The notes under the pieces: generated by a model | What the model saw: the letters and a program-made list of their open reading frames with translations, nothing else | Databases searched by the model: none | What the model was told of the DNA's origin: nothing | Shown here: positions 1-7,824 of the stretch, one piece after another | How the letters are laid out: every line of letters starts with the position of its first letter | How positions within the stretch are numbered: the first letter of the stretch is position 1 | DNA from: Pirellulales bacterium | GTDB taxonomy: Bacteria; Planctomycetota; Planctomycetia; Pirellulales; JAEUIK01 | Assembly: GCA_019745975.1 (NCBI GenBank) | Contig: JAIESQ010000067.1 | Location: forward strand, 1 to 64,000 | Length of the DNA: 64,000 bases | Reading direction: 5' to 3' | Program-made: the position numbers and the translations under genes

Positions 1-251
1 GTGCTGTTATTGAGCTCCTCGGGAGTGAATCCAGCCGTCGCCACGCTGAGGCGCACGAGAGCCAGGTCCTTCTGCGCGACGGGAGTGGTCGCATCGCTAT
101 CGCGCAGCACGATCATTCTGGCGGGATTGTCCATCTCGATCGGGTTGTCCACTGCGGTGATCAGCCCGCTGTTATTCGACCCCGGCGGCTCGAATCCCCA
201 GAGCGTACCGACCGTGTTCGTAGCGGGCAACCGATGGCGAGGCCGGCGCAT
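1..251 (-). CDS. hypothetical protein, N-terminal part only (runs off window)
   Basis: The minus strand reads open from an ATG at 251 to the window edge (about 83 codons, no stop). The product looks like a real protein: balanced composition, with stretches such as NPIEMDNPARMIVLRDSD and ATAGFTPEELNNS. The plus-strand reading of the same bases is Ser/Arg-rich and implausible. No domain is recognised. It would be divergent from mcsA with about 220 bp between the two starts. An in-frame GTG lies three codons upstream of this ATG, so the start is uncertain. The C-terminus lies outside the window, so no function can be given. Confidence 0.4.
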   Translation of the reverse strand, partial: MRRPRHRLPATNTVGTLWGFEPPGSNNSGLITAVDNPIEMDNPARMIVLRDSDATTPVAQKDLALVRLSVATAGFTPEELNNS

Positions 252-474
252 GACACGCACGGATGGGCGATTGTATGTCTCGCGTCTCAAACAGCTTGCG
301 GCGCGGCGCGGGGCAGGCGACCTCAGATTGACAGCGCTAGGGGCACTGTTAGAATCCCTTTGGCTTACCTCGCCTGGATCCTGCACTCCAACGACACCTG
401 CGAGCGGGCCGGGTTCGGCGCCGCCTTTCGCCGATGGCCATAACTTGCTTTGGCCACAAGCCTTGGAATCGGCC

Positions 475-987
475 ATGAAGTGCCAAAAGTGTGAAAAGCC
501 GGCGACCTTCCACATCACCGAGCTCACTAGCGGCAAACCGCAAGAGCTGCACCTCTGCGAAGAGTGCGCGCGCGAGTACCTGACGCAGCCTGAGGGAAAC
601 GAGACGGCTGCCTCGCCGAGCCTGGCGGGGCAGTTAGCCCAGCATCTGGCGATCGGCCAAACCGCGCAGGAGCTGGCCCGGCTCGACCAGCAGTCGTGCC
701 CCGTCTGCGGCATCACGTTTTTCGATTTCCGCAACAAGGGGCGCCTCGGCTGCCCGCACGACTATGTCTGCTTCCAGACCGAGCTCGAGAAGCTGCTGTT
801 GAACATCCACGGCGAGACCGAGCATGTGGGCAAGCGCCCCGCGCGATCGCAAGGGGGCACCGACGAGCAAACGCAGCTCATTCGCCTGCGGCGCGAAATG
901 AAAGAGGCGATCGACGAAGAGCACTACGAACGGGCCTCGGAACTGCGCGATCAGATGCGGAAGATCAAGGGCGATTCGGATCAATAA
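475..987 (+). CDS. mcsA: McsA-like zinc-binding activator of protein arginine kinase (UVR domain)
   Basis: The 170-aa product has the McsA layout. The N-terminus carries two CxxC pairs (C3/C6 and C28/C31), a second cysteine cluster follows (C75/C78, C93, C99), and a C-terminal UVR (UvrB/UvrC) motif reads IRLRREMKEAIDEEHYERA. In Firmicutes McsA binds metal and activates the arginine kinase McsB, which marks proteins for ClpCP degradation. The reading frame stays open to position 1, but family homology begins at the ATG at 475 (MKCQKCEKPATFHIT); the upstream reading is low-complexity. mcsB starts 16 bp downstream, so the two are probably co-transcribed. No CtsR or ClpC gene is in view. Confidence 0.9.
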   Translation: MKCQKCEKPATFHITELTSGKPQELHLCEECAREYLTQPEGNETAASPSLAGQLAQHLAIGQTAQELARLDQQSCPVCGITFFDFRNKGRLGCPHDYVCFQTELEKLLLNIHGETEHVGKRPARSQGGTDEQTQLIRLRREMKEAIDEEHYERASELRDQMRKIKGDSDQ

Positions 988-1003
988 CCCAACGGTTCGG
1001 TCG

Positions 1004-2098
1004 ATGGTCGAACGCCACGTGGATCTCGAGAGCTTGGCACGGCGCTGCGGCGAATGGCTGCGCGGGACCGGTCCCCAGTCCGACATCGTCATGAGCAGCC
1101 GCATCCGCCTGGCCCGCAACCTGGCTGAGTTTCCGTTCATCAGCCGGGCCTCGACGGGCGACCGCAACGAGATCGAGCAAGCGCTGCGGGGAGCGGTGCT
1201 CGACGCCGGCGGCGCGATGCGCCTGGACTATCTCGACGTCAATCAGCTCGAAGGGATCGATCGCCAGTTTCTCGTCGAGCGGCAGCTCATCAGCCGCGAG
1301 CACGCCGAGAGCGAAGGGGCCCGCGGCGTGGCCATCGACTCGGGCGAGCAGGTCAGCCTGATGATCAACGAAGAGGATCATCTCCGCATTCAAGTGATGC
1401 ACAGTGGGCTCGATTTGCGGAACGCCTGGACGGAGATCAGCCGCATCGACGACCTGGTGGGCGAGCGTGTCACCTATGCGTTCAGCGAGAAGCTGGGGTA
1501 TCTGACCGCCTGCCCCACGAACGTCGGCACCGGCATGCGCGTGAGCGTGATGCTGCACTTGCCGGCGCTGGTGCTCACGCGGCAGATCGAGAAGGTCTTC
1601 CGCTCGCTGCAGAAGATTAACCTGGCGGTCCGCGGCTTGTACGGCGAAGGCTCGCAGGCGATGGGCGATTTCTACCAGATCAGCAATCAAATCACGCTCG
1701 GCAAGAAGGAAGAACAGCTCGTCGAGCAGGTGGGCGACGTGGTGCCGTTCATCATCGACTACGAGCGCCGCGCCCGCGAAGCCCTGATCAAGGAAAGCCA
1801 CGAGAACCTGCACGACCGGGTGAGCCGGGCGTACGGCATCCTGCGCACCGCGCAAACCATCAGCTCCGAAGAGACGATGCACCTGTTGAGCAGCGTGCGG
1901 ATGGGGGTCAACCTGGGGCTGATCAACGACCTGGAGATTCCCACGATCAACCAGCTTTTCATTCACACCCAGCCGGCCCATCTGCAAAAGCTACGTGGGG
2001 TGGAGCTCGACACGGCCGACCGCAACATCGAGCGGGCCCGTTATCTGCGCCGGCACTTGAACAAAGACGACGGCCGCGACAGCGGACAGCAGAATTAG
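1004..2098 (+). CDS. mcsB: protein arginine kinase McsB
   Basis: 364 aa, the normal length for this family of phosphagen-kinase-like enzymes that phosphorylate protein arginines. Diagnostic motifs are visible: SSRIRLARNL (residues 31-40) in the nucleotide-binding region, the acidic loop NEEDH (122-126), and CPTNVGTGMR around C170, the conserved active-site cysteine segment. Near the C-terminus RNIERARYLR resembles the RDxxRA phosphoarginine-binding motif of Bacillus McsB, with Asn in place of Asp. It follows mcsA by 16 bp. No strong Shine-Dalgarno is visible, so translation may be coupled to mcsA. The stop overlaps the 3' end of the convergent membrane-protein gene by 4 bp. Confidence 0.95.
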   Translation: MVERHVDLESLARRCGEWLRGTGPQSDIVMSSRIRLARNLAEFPFISRASTGDRNEIEQALRGAVLDAGGAMRLDYLDVNQLEGIDRQFLVERQLISREHAESEGARGVAIDSGEQVSLMINEEDHLRIQVMHSGLDLRNAWTEISRIDDLVGERVTYAFSEKLGYLTACPTNVGTGMRVSVMLHLPALVLTRQIEKVFRSLQKINLAVRGLYGEGSQAMGDFYQISNQITLGKKEEQLVEQVGDVVPFIIDYERRAREALIKESHENLHDRVSRAYGILRTAQTISSEETMHLLSSVRMGVNLGLINDLEIPTINQLFIHTQPAHLQKLRGVELDTADRNIERARYLRRHLNKDDGRDSGQQN

Positions 2099-2607
2099 GC
2101 GGGCGACAGTCGCATCAGCAACTCGCGAGCCGTTTGCTCCGAGAGCCCCCGCGCGAAGTCGCACTTTCTTCGTCCCGATTCGTAGTGCAAACGATACCGT
2201 GGTTTCTGCGCACTACTCCAACTGGTTTCGAATTGCACGCCGAGCGCGCCTGGCCGCAATTTAAAGCGCCTCGTCGTGCGAACACCGCATAGCCGCCGCG
2301 AAATAGTTAGCGTCGTTGGGCTGGCAATGATCGTCTCGCAGCGCGGGAACGTCCAGACGGTGTCTCTGGTGAAATATGACAAGAACGCGAACACAAGAAT
2401 CGCATTGAAGATTCGTACGAGTGTCTCGACTACCAAGAAATCAGCAAGACTCACCACGGGCCACAAAATCGCTAGTGGCATGAGAATCGAGGCGGCCAGC
2501 GATCCAATCACCAGCGCCGACGCCACGCCGTGAGTACCGTACGTGACTTCCGTGCCGTCGGCCGGCAAGTACCGCAATGTTGTGGTAATGCGTGGTTCGG
2601 CAACCAT
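2095..2607 (-). CDS. hypothetical membrane protein, two predicted TM helices
   Basis: 170 aa, family not recognised. Two hydrophobic helices occupy roughly residues 28-50 (VASALVIGSLAASILMPLAI) and 56-80 (DFLVVETLVRIFNAILVFAF). A basic soluble C-terminal half follows, rich in beta-like stretches such as RRFKLRPGALGVQFETSW. The layout is reminiscent of small proteins with a membrane hairpin followed by a PH-like domain, but this is only an impression. The start lies 6 bp after the stop of the antitoxin-like gene, so the two are probably one transcript. The end overlaps mcsB (convergent) by 4 bp. Confidence 0.75.
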   Translation of the reverse strand: MVAEPRITTTLRYLPADGTEVTYGTHGVASALVIGSLAASILMPLAILWPVVSLADFLVVETLVRIFNAILVFAFLSYFTRDTVWTFPRCETIIASPTTLTISRRLCGVRTTRRFKLRPGALGVQFETSWSSAQKPRYRLHYESGRRKCDFARGLSEQTARELLMRLSPA

Positions 2608-2613
2608 GTCCGC

Positions 2614-2856
2614 TTATCGCGAAGCGTAGGCGTCGCGAAGCAGGTTATCCGCGTCCCACTCGACCGTGCGGCCGGCGGCTACATCGGCCTCTGCGATTGC
2701 CAGTTCCCTAACAATCCAGTCGTCGAGCAACTCGCGCGCCTGCTCGCGATCGAATAACAGATAGACGCGCTTTGTCTCGTCGTCCTCAATCTCCACGGGC
2801 TGCCCGGGGTGCCGCGCAAGCGCTTCGCGCATTTCAGGAGTCAATTTGGGTGCCAT
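2614..2856 (-). CDS. small antitoxin-like protein (orphan)
   Basis: 80 aa. The N-terminus MAPKLTPEMREALARHPGQP with the following VEIEDDETKRVYLLFD matches, residue for residue in spacing, the antitoxin-like protein at 37314-37580 (MTPKLSDEQRLAINDAPECP, then VVVVDDLTQRRYVLVP). The C-terminus (AIAEADVAAGRTVEWDADNL) is charged and resembles the tail of ParD/CC2985-type antitoxins. No toxin is adjacent: upstream is a P450 and downstream a membrane protein. The frame is open further upstream, but the ATG at 2856 is where the shared N-terminus begins, and a TATAAT box lies 6 bp before it. Antitoxin function is inferred from similarity to the paired copy. Confidence 0.7.
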   Translation of the reverse strand: MAPKLTPEMREALARHPGQPVEIEDDETKRVYLLFDREQARELLDDWIVRELAIAEADVAAGRTVEWDADNLLRDAYASR

Positions 2857-2868
2857 GCCAAAATTATA
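2857..2868 (-). promoter_or_regulatory. candidate -10 box directly upstream of a start codon (leaderless?)
   Basis: Reading the minus strand, TATAAT (2868-2863) is followed by TTTGGC and then the ATG at 2856. A perfect -10 hexamer 6 bp before the start codon would place the transcription start at or next to the A of ATG, as in leaderless mRNAs. No convincing -35 hexamer lies 16-18 bp upstream, and there is no Shine-Dalgarno. Confidence 0.3.
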
Positions 2869-2946
2869 CCAACATCGATGCACGACGCGCCAAGCACGAG
2901 AAAACATGGCGGTTTCCCTGGGCTGGGACTGAACCGCATCAAGCAC

Positions 2947-4383
2947 TCACGCGCGTCGCGCGAACTGCAGCCGCAGCGGATCGCGCGGGTGCACGACGAT
3001 GTCGCACTTCAAGCGCGGCGCGCCTTGGCCGCTCGCCAAGTCCCATCGGAACTGTCGCAACAAACCGGCCAGCACCAGCACGCACTGCGCGTGCCCCATT
3101 TGCTTGCCGACACAACTGCGCGGCCCTGCCCCGAACGGCAGATAGACGTACGGCGGCCTGTGCTTCTCACTGGCATCGCGAAACCGCTCGGGCCGAAACT
3201 CGTGCGGCCCGTTCCACCAGCGCGGATCGCGATGAATCACATTCAAGGGGACCATCACCAGGCTGCCGCGTCGCAAGCGGTAGCCGGCGATCGTCACCGG
3301 CCGCGCGACCTGACGCGTCAAGGCGTACACCGGCGGATAGAGCCGCATCGTTTCTTGAACAACGCGCGTCACTTCGACCAATCGCGGCAAATCGCCCAGT
3401 TCGAGTGGTCGCGCGCCGATTTCGCGCGCTACTTCGTCGGCCGCGCTCTCCTGAATCGCAGGATGCAACGCCAACAGATACGTGGCGAACGTCAGCGTCG
3501 CTCCGACGGTCTCTTTGCCCCCCATCAGCAGGTTGACCGCTTCGTCGCGGGCCCGTGCCGGCGTCATACCGGCGGTGCGCAAGCTGCGATCGTGCGCCAC
3601 GAGGAGTTGTCTGAGCAAGTCGTCGGTGTTGGCGGCTGTCTCGCGTCGTCGCGCGGCGTCGAGCAGGATGTCGTCGAAGGTGCGCATCGCCCGGCGCAGG
3701 CGGTTCTTGCTGGGGATCGGCAACCAGTCGGGCCACGGAGACCAGCTTTCCAGCTCGGCGATACCGGTTTCGTGCATCACATTGGCGGCGCGGTGCATTG
3801 GATCGATGGCCGCGGGAGCTTCAATTCCCAACAGCGCTCGCACGTTGAGTCCAAAGGCCAGCCGATCCGTGGCGGCGGCGACGTCGACTTCGCCGGCGCG
3901 GCACCCGGCCGATACGTGTTCGGTTTCGGCGGCCACGGCGGCGGACAGCTTGTCCGTGGTCATCTGCTGCATGGCAAAGCGCACCTTGCGGCGCTGCTGC
4001 TGCCAATCGGAGCCTTCGTTCAACAACAAGCCGGTGCGCATCCAGCGCTTGAAGTACGTCTTAACCGTCTGCGGTTTATGAAAGGCGTCGGTGTGCTTGA
4101 CGTGGATTTCGCTCACCTGTTCGGGATGCGAAAACTGATAGATGCGGATCGGCCCGATGCGATAACCAACGCAGTCGCCGTAGTCGCGCGCGAGTTCGGC
4201 GGCGAATTCCAGCAAATCGTTCCTGAGCCGCCCCACGTGCCGCCAACCGAAGAGGCCATTGGGCGGGCCTGGCGGGTACTTGCCCTGCGCCAGTGGCACG
4301 GTTGGTGCGGCGCGGCGAAGACTGGGCCCGAGCGAGGTGATCGTTCCGGACATCGTCGGCGACAGCTCCGTGGGTTCGCGCAC
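2947..4383 (-). CDS. cytochrome P450
   Basis: 478 aa, typical bacterial P450 length. All core motifs are present: the I-helix segment LLMGGKETVGAT (about 286-297), the ExxR pair in QETMRLYPP (E344, R347), the FRPERF meander, and the heme loop PFGAGPRSCVGKQMG with the heme-ligating cysteine at about 424. These enzymes perform O2-dependent mono-oxygenation with external electron donors. No ferredoxin or reductase gene is adjacent, so the redox partner must lie elsewhere. The substrate is unknown; the proline-rich KYPPGPPNGLFG near residue 35 resembles the hinge of fatty-acid/terpenoid-type P450s. An alternative start is M11. Confidence 0.95.
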   Translation of the reverse strand: MREPTELSPTMSGTITSLGPSLRRAAPTVPLAQGKYPPGPPNGLFGWRHVGRLRNDLLEFAAELARDYGDCVGYRIGPIRIYQFSHPEQVSEIHVKHTDAFHKPQTVKTYFKRWMRTGLLLNEGSDWQQQRRKVRFAMQQMTTDKLSAAVAAETEHVSAGCRAGEVDVAAATDRLAFGLNVRALLGIEAPAAIDPMHRAANVMHETGIAELESWSPWPDWLPIPSKNRLRRAMRTFDDILLDAARRRETAANTDDLLRQLLVAHDRSLRTAGMTPARARDEAVNLLMGGKETVGATLTFATYLLALHPAIQESAADEVAREIGARPLELGDLPRLVEVTRVVQETMRLYPPVYALTRQVARPVTIAGYRLRRGSLVMVPLNVIHRDPRWWNGPHEFRPERFRDASEKHRPPYVYLPFGAGPRSCVGKQMGHAQCVLVLAGLLRQFRWDLASGQGAPRLKCDIVVHPRDPLRLQFARRA

Positions 4384-4713
4384 GGCGGGCAGTCCGCCGT
4401 CGTGGCGACCGACGCGAGTGTTATTGATAGCTGCGCAATCAATGAACCAAGTGGGGCGCTCGAGGATCTGGGCTCCCGGCCTTCCGCTGGTCGGCCGGGG
4501 GTCATTCTCCGCGCAGCGAGGAATAATGTGACACGCTCGTGCTGGCTATTCAATCCAAGGCGCGACCGCGGCGCGACTGTTACGCGGCCTGGCAAGGTCT
4601 GCCAGCCCCAGGCTAGCCGCGACACTGAAAGATACGACGGCCGCGCCCAAATCCGTCATGGAGAGTGGCTGATTTCACGCGGCAAAAATGGGATCGACAG
4701 AGTTTGTCGCCGT
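4384..4713. other. 330-bp intergenic region with one inverted repeat
   Basis: It lies between the P450 start and the DUF1501 stop, both on the minus strand. No credible gene is seen. The only structure noticed is a perfect 7-bp inverted repeat, CCCGGCC (4475-4481) and GGCCGGG (4493-4499), with an 11-nt loop and no T-run. It may sit in the P450 leader or end the DUF1501 transcript. Confidence 0.5.
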
Positions 4714-6123
4714 TCAGGCCAGCAAGTCCGGTACAACATCTCCCGTCGGCACCAGGCGATGGGGCCGGCGAAGCGGGTCGTAGATCTCCCGCGTCGGATC
4801 GATCCCCAAGGCGTGATAGATCGTGGCGACGACATCGCCGGGCGTCAGCGGGTTTTGTGCCGGAAACGCGCCGATTTTGTCGCTGGCGCCGTAGATGAGT
4901 CCCTGCCGGAAACCGCCGCCAACCAGCATCAGGCTGTAGCAGAAGTTCCAGTGATCGCGGCCGGCATCCGACGCGTTGATGCGTGGCGTGCGGCCGAAGT
5001 CGCCGAAGATCGCCACGATCGTGCGCTCGAGCAAGCCGCGATCTGCCAAATCGGCGATCAAGCTGCTGGCCGCGGCGTCGAGTTGCGGCAACAGGGTTCC
5101 TTTCAGCTTCTTGAAATTGCCGCCGTGCGTGTCCCAAGTGGCGTTGGCGTCGGGGGCCCAACTCACGGTGACGAAGCGCGTGCCCGCTTCGATCAACCGC
5201 CGGCCTAAGAGCACGCTCTGGCCGTAGATGTTGCGTCCGTAGGCATCCCGCACATTGTCAGGTTCTTCGCCGAGGCGGAACGCCCGTTGCGACGCTTCAC
5301 TGGTCAAAAGTTCGAGCGCTTGGCGCTGAAACTGGTCGAGCCCGTCGTACTGTGCCTGGCCGGCGTGAGTGGCGAGGTGAGCGTCGACGTCGCGAAACAA
5401 CTGCCGTCGCAACGCAAGCCGCTCGAGCGAGACATCGGCCGTGAGCGTCAGCTCAGGCACGCCGAAGTCGGGCGCATTGGGATCGCGCAGCACGAACAGC
5501 GGGTCGCGCGACGCGCCGAGGAACCCGCCGAAGAAACCAGGCTGTGGCGGTCCGCCGGCGCCCTCCTTGGTGATGTACGGCAGACAAACTTGCGGTACTA
5601 CGATCCGCTCGGGCGGACGCAGCATCGTCATCACGGAGCCAGGCGATGGGTAGTCGGTTGGTTGGGCGCCGCCCCCCAGCTCGCCGCGGTCGTGGCCGGT
5701 CAGCGCGCAGTAAACGGCCGCGGCATGCGCGTTGTTCACGCTATGGTGCATCGAGCGCACGACGGTCGCGCGGTGCATCTGCTGGGCGAGTCGCGGCAGA
5801 TGCTCGCCTACGCGGTAGCCGGGCAACGAGCTGTCGATCGGCGCGAATTCGCCGCGAATGCCGTCGGGGGCTTCGGGCTTGAGGTCCCACATGTCGAGGT
5901 GGCTGGGACCGCCGTTGAGGAACAGGATGATGCAAGCGTCGGCGCGGGGAGCGGAGCGGTCGGCGGCCGCGGCAGCACGCAACAGGCGGGGGAGTGTTAG
6001 CCCCATCAACCCTAGCCCGCCCGCCTGGATCAGGTGCCGGCGCGAGATTGGCTGCCGACCGCTAGCGGCGGGGGGCGGGAGGGCCTGCGATCCTGCACGG
6101 CATTGGTCCGAGCGGTGGAGCAT
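4714..6123 (-). CDS. DUF1501 family exported protein (sulfatase-like fold), copy 1
   Basis: 469 aa from the ATG at 6123. The N-terminus carries a Tat-type signal, SRRHLIQAGGLGLMGLTLP, followed by ACIILFLNGGPSHLDMWD, the metal-binding opening typical of DUF1501 proteins. Later motifs include NAHAAAVYCALTGHDRG, DTHGGNF and FGDFGRTPRIN, all features of the alkaline-phosphatase/sulfatase superfamily core. DUF1501 is greatly expanded in Planctomycetes and usually sits next to a DUF1549/DUF1553 cytochrome gene; none is adjacent here. The open frame extends to 6309, but the upstream part is Arg/Ser-rich and lacks family features. Biochemical role unknown. Confidence 0.92.
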   Translation of the reverse strand: MLHRSDQCRAGSQALPPPAASGRQPISRRHLIQAGGLGLMGLTLPRLLRAAAAADRSAPRADACIILFLNGGPSHLDMWDLKPEAPDGIRGEFAPIDSSLPGYRVGEHLPRLAQQMHRATVVRSMHHSVNNAHAAAVYCALTGHDRGELGGGAQPTDYPSPGSVMTMLRPPERIVVPQVCLPYITKEGAGGPPQPGFFGGFLGASRDPLFVLRDPNAPDFGVPELTLTADVSLERLALRRQLFRDVDAHLATHAGQAQYDGLDQFQRQALELLTSEASQRAFRLGEEPDNVRDAYGRNIYGQSVLLGRRLIEAGTRFVTVSWAPDANATWDTHGGNFKKLKGTLLPQLDAAASSLIADLADRGLLERTIVAIFGDFGRTPRINASDAGRDHWNFCYSLMLVGGGFRQGLIYGASDKIGAFPAQNPLTPGDVVATIYHALGIDPTREIYDPLRRPHRLVPTGDVVPDLLA

Positions 6124-6552
6124 GGCTCGAGGGCTTCCTGCTGCGGAACACGGCGTACTCAAAATCTTATCTGCTCGGCACTTGAGTGTACGCGCATGCG
6201 TGCGGGAGTGCAAATCGCCAGCAGCGCGAATCGTCGCGGGCTGACGTGGCGATAAGGCCACCAGCAGCCCAACTGGTCGGCCCGCCAGCCCGCCGCTTGC
6301 GGACGACAAACTTTATCTAGCCGCTCGACGACCCGCAGGAGGAACGACCGCGCACTCCGGAAGTCTCCGCGCGATCGTCTTGTAAGGCGTCGCGCGCTGG
6401 TCGCCGTGAAGAAATCGGCCGACACGGCTGAACGACAAAGCGCCTTTGGAACGATGACCAACTGAAGAGGTATATCGCGCGGCATCCGCAGCGCCAGCGA
6501 CTGCGCGCGGCCACGAGGCGATCGACACCGACCCTGCCTAGGAACTCCCCGC
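6124..6552. other. 429-bp divergent intergenic region, no gene seen
   Basis: It separates the divergent DUF1501 and secreted-protein genes, so it should hold both promoters. Open frames exist on both strands but have arginine/serine-rich, low-complexity translations. No clear promoter, terminator or RNA structure was found. Confidence 0.5.
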
Positions 6553-7221
6553 ATGCCCACCGCAAGAGTTGCCAAGCATCGAGCGAATGCAGTTGCCGCG
6601 AGCACTCGCGGCTGGGCTGGCAAGGCGCCAACACGGCTAGCGCTAGCGATCTTCGTGGGTTTGTCGACATCAGCCGCCGAGGTCCAAGCGAAACACGTCG
6701 GACCAGTCAACACGATGTTTCGCTGGATCGGCGTCTGCTACAGCGTTGGCTATCATGCGCAGGAGTGCTGCCCGTGCGCCGCGGCGGGCCAGCCGCTGTA
6801 CGGTTCACCTTGCGCGCAGGGGTACCTCAATCCGCAGCCGCGCGGACCGATCGTGCTGCAGGAATGCGACCACGGCATGTATTCGCCGTCGCATCTGTAC
6901 TGGCAGGGGGGCGATACTTCTCCGTATCAAGGCGAAATGATCACCGCGCCGACCGAGGTAACCGCGCCTGCCGAGACGGAGACCACTGTGCCAACTGACG
7001 CGGCGCCGGCCAACGATCCGCCCCCGGCCGGCCCGGACGAGGCGGAACCGGCCCCCGAGCCCGCCCCGGCACCTTCGGCTTCTTCACCGCGCGGCCCGCG
7101 TTACCGTTCGACGAAGTCGTCGCGCAGCGTGTCGGGCGCGCGGTCGTCGCGTTCCGCCAACAGCCGCGGCCAGCGCTATGTCCCCGGCCCATCGCGTTCG
7201 TCGGCTGTGCAAAGCCGGTAA
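6553..7221 (+). CDS. hypothetical secreted protein, Cys cluster then Pro/Glu-rich and Ser/Arg-rich tail
   Basis: 222 aa, no recognised family. Residues about 25-47 form a signal-peptide-like segment (PTRLALAIFVGLSTSAAEVQ). The central part is Cys- and Tyr-rich (GVCYSVGYHAQECCPCAAAG, with further Cys in SPCAQGY and LQECDHGMYSP). After that comes an acidic Pro/Glu/Ala region (about 125-175) and a strongly basic Ser/Arg tail (SSRSVSGARSSRSANSRGQR). This charge-block architecture suggests a cell-surface or wall-associated structural protein; that is inference. A strong intrinsic terminator follows 35 bp after the stop. Confidence 0.7.
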   Translation: MPTARVAKHRANAVAASTRGWAGKAPTRLALAIFVGLSTSAAEVQAKHVGPVNTMFRWIGVCYSVGYHAQECCPCAAAGQPLYGSPCAQGYLNPQPRGPIVLQECDHGMYSPSHLYWQGGDTSPYQGEMITAPTEVTAPAETETTVPTDAAPANDPPPAGPDEAEPAPEPAPAPSASSPRGPRYRSTKSSRSVSGARSSRSANSRGQRYVPGPSRSSAVQSR

Positions 7222-7256
7222 GCAGGCGCCCTGCGCGCCCGCCGTCGCAACAAGCC

Positions 7257-7293
7257 AAGAAACCGCCTGGGCCGCCTTCGGGCGGCTTTCTTG
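7257..7293 (+). terminator. rho-independent terminator of the secreted-protein gene
   Basis: A GCCGCC-TTCG-GGCGGC hairpin (7271-7286) has a stable UUCG-type tetraloop and is followed by TTTCTTGTT. The outer arms AAGAAA (7257-7262) and TTTCTT (7287-7292) also pair, so the structure may work on both strands. It lies 35 bp after the stop of the preceding gene. Confidence 0.8.
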
Positions 7294-7302
7294 TTGCGCG
7301 GT

Positions 7303-7314
7303 TACAATGGCCTC
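7303..7314 (+). promoter_or_regulatory. candidate -10 box 6 bp before a start codon
   Basis: TACAAT (7303-7308), then GGCCTC, then the ATG at 7315. The geometry is the same as at 2857-2868. A TTGTTG hexamer at 7291 is too close to serve as a -35. Leaderless transcription is possible but unproven. Confidence 0.25.
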
Positions 7315-7608
7315 ATGAGAGATGAACCACTAACGCGGGCTTACCTGGAACTGGTTCGATGGGTGATTCTGGATATTCGGATGCGATCACACGGCGAAAA
7401 TCGCCTGCCCGACGAGCATCTATTTGACCTCATGGACGCCATCCACAACGTCCCCGAATTCTTGATCGGAACGAACGGTTGGTTTACCCCCGAGAGAATG
7501 CGGGAATATCTCGCGGCATACGACGAGCGGTGGTCGAAGAACGGAGGCCTGAATTTGGTAAGGAGATTAGACGAGGCCCTATCTCGTAGCGGTCAAATCT
7601 CAAGCTGA
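7315..7608 (+). CDS. hypothetical small protein
   Basis: 97 aa, soluble, no signal peptide. Not assigned to a named family, but it reads like a conserved helical protein: LTRAYLELVRWVILDIRMRS, then LPDEHLFDLMDAIHNVPEFL and FTPERMREYLAAYDERW. It sits alone between a terminator and a 216-bp gap before the amidohydrolase. The frame is open from 7291, but the ATG at 7315 is preferred because the preceding residues are encoded by the tail of the terminator region. Confidence 0.7.
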   Translation: MRDEPLTRAYLELVRWVILDIRMRSHGENRLPDEHLFDLMDAIHNVPEFLIGTNGWFTPERMREYLAAYDERWSKNGGLNLVRRLDEALSRSGQISS

Positions 7609-7824
7609 CCGAGACCCAATTCAAATTAGGACACCACCCGAATTCCCCCGCGTTGCGGTCGGCCTGTCCCCCCGCTTAAAATGCCGGCACTCGCGGAATT
7701 GCCCCGCCGGGCGGGAAATCGCCGAGCGATACCTCCAGGCAAGGTCACCTAGCGGTGGCGCGCCACGCCCCGGGCGGTTGGCGAAGCCCGTCCCCTTGCC
7801 CGCGAGAGCGAAAAGTCTCCTCGA

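Noticed and set aside
186-198. GGCTCGAATCCCC, resembling a tRNA T-arm
   Set aside because: No tRNA cloverleaf can be built around it; it is explained as coding in the minus-strand partial gene.
2809-5208. 799-codon plus-strand frame over the P450 and DUF1501 genes
   Set aside because: It is antisense to two clearly homologous minus-strand genes; its translation is Arg/Gln-rich and lacks domain features. It is a by-product of high GC.
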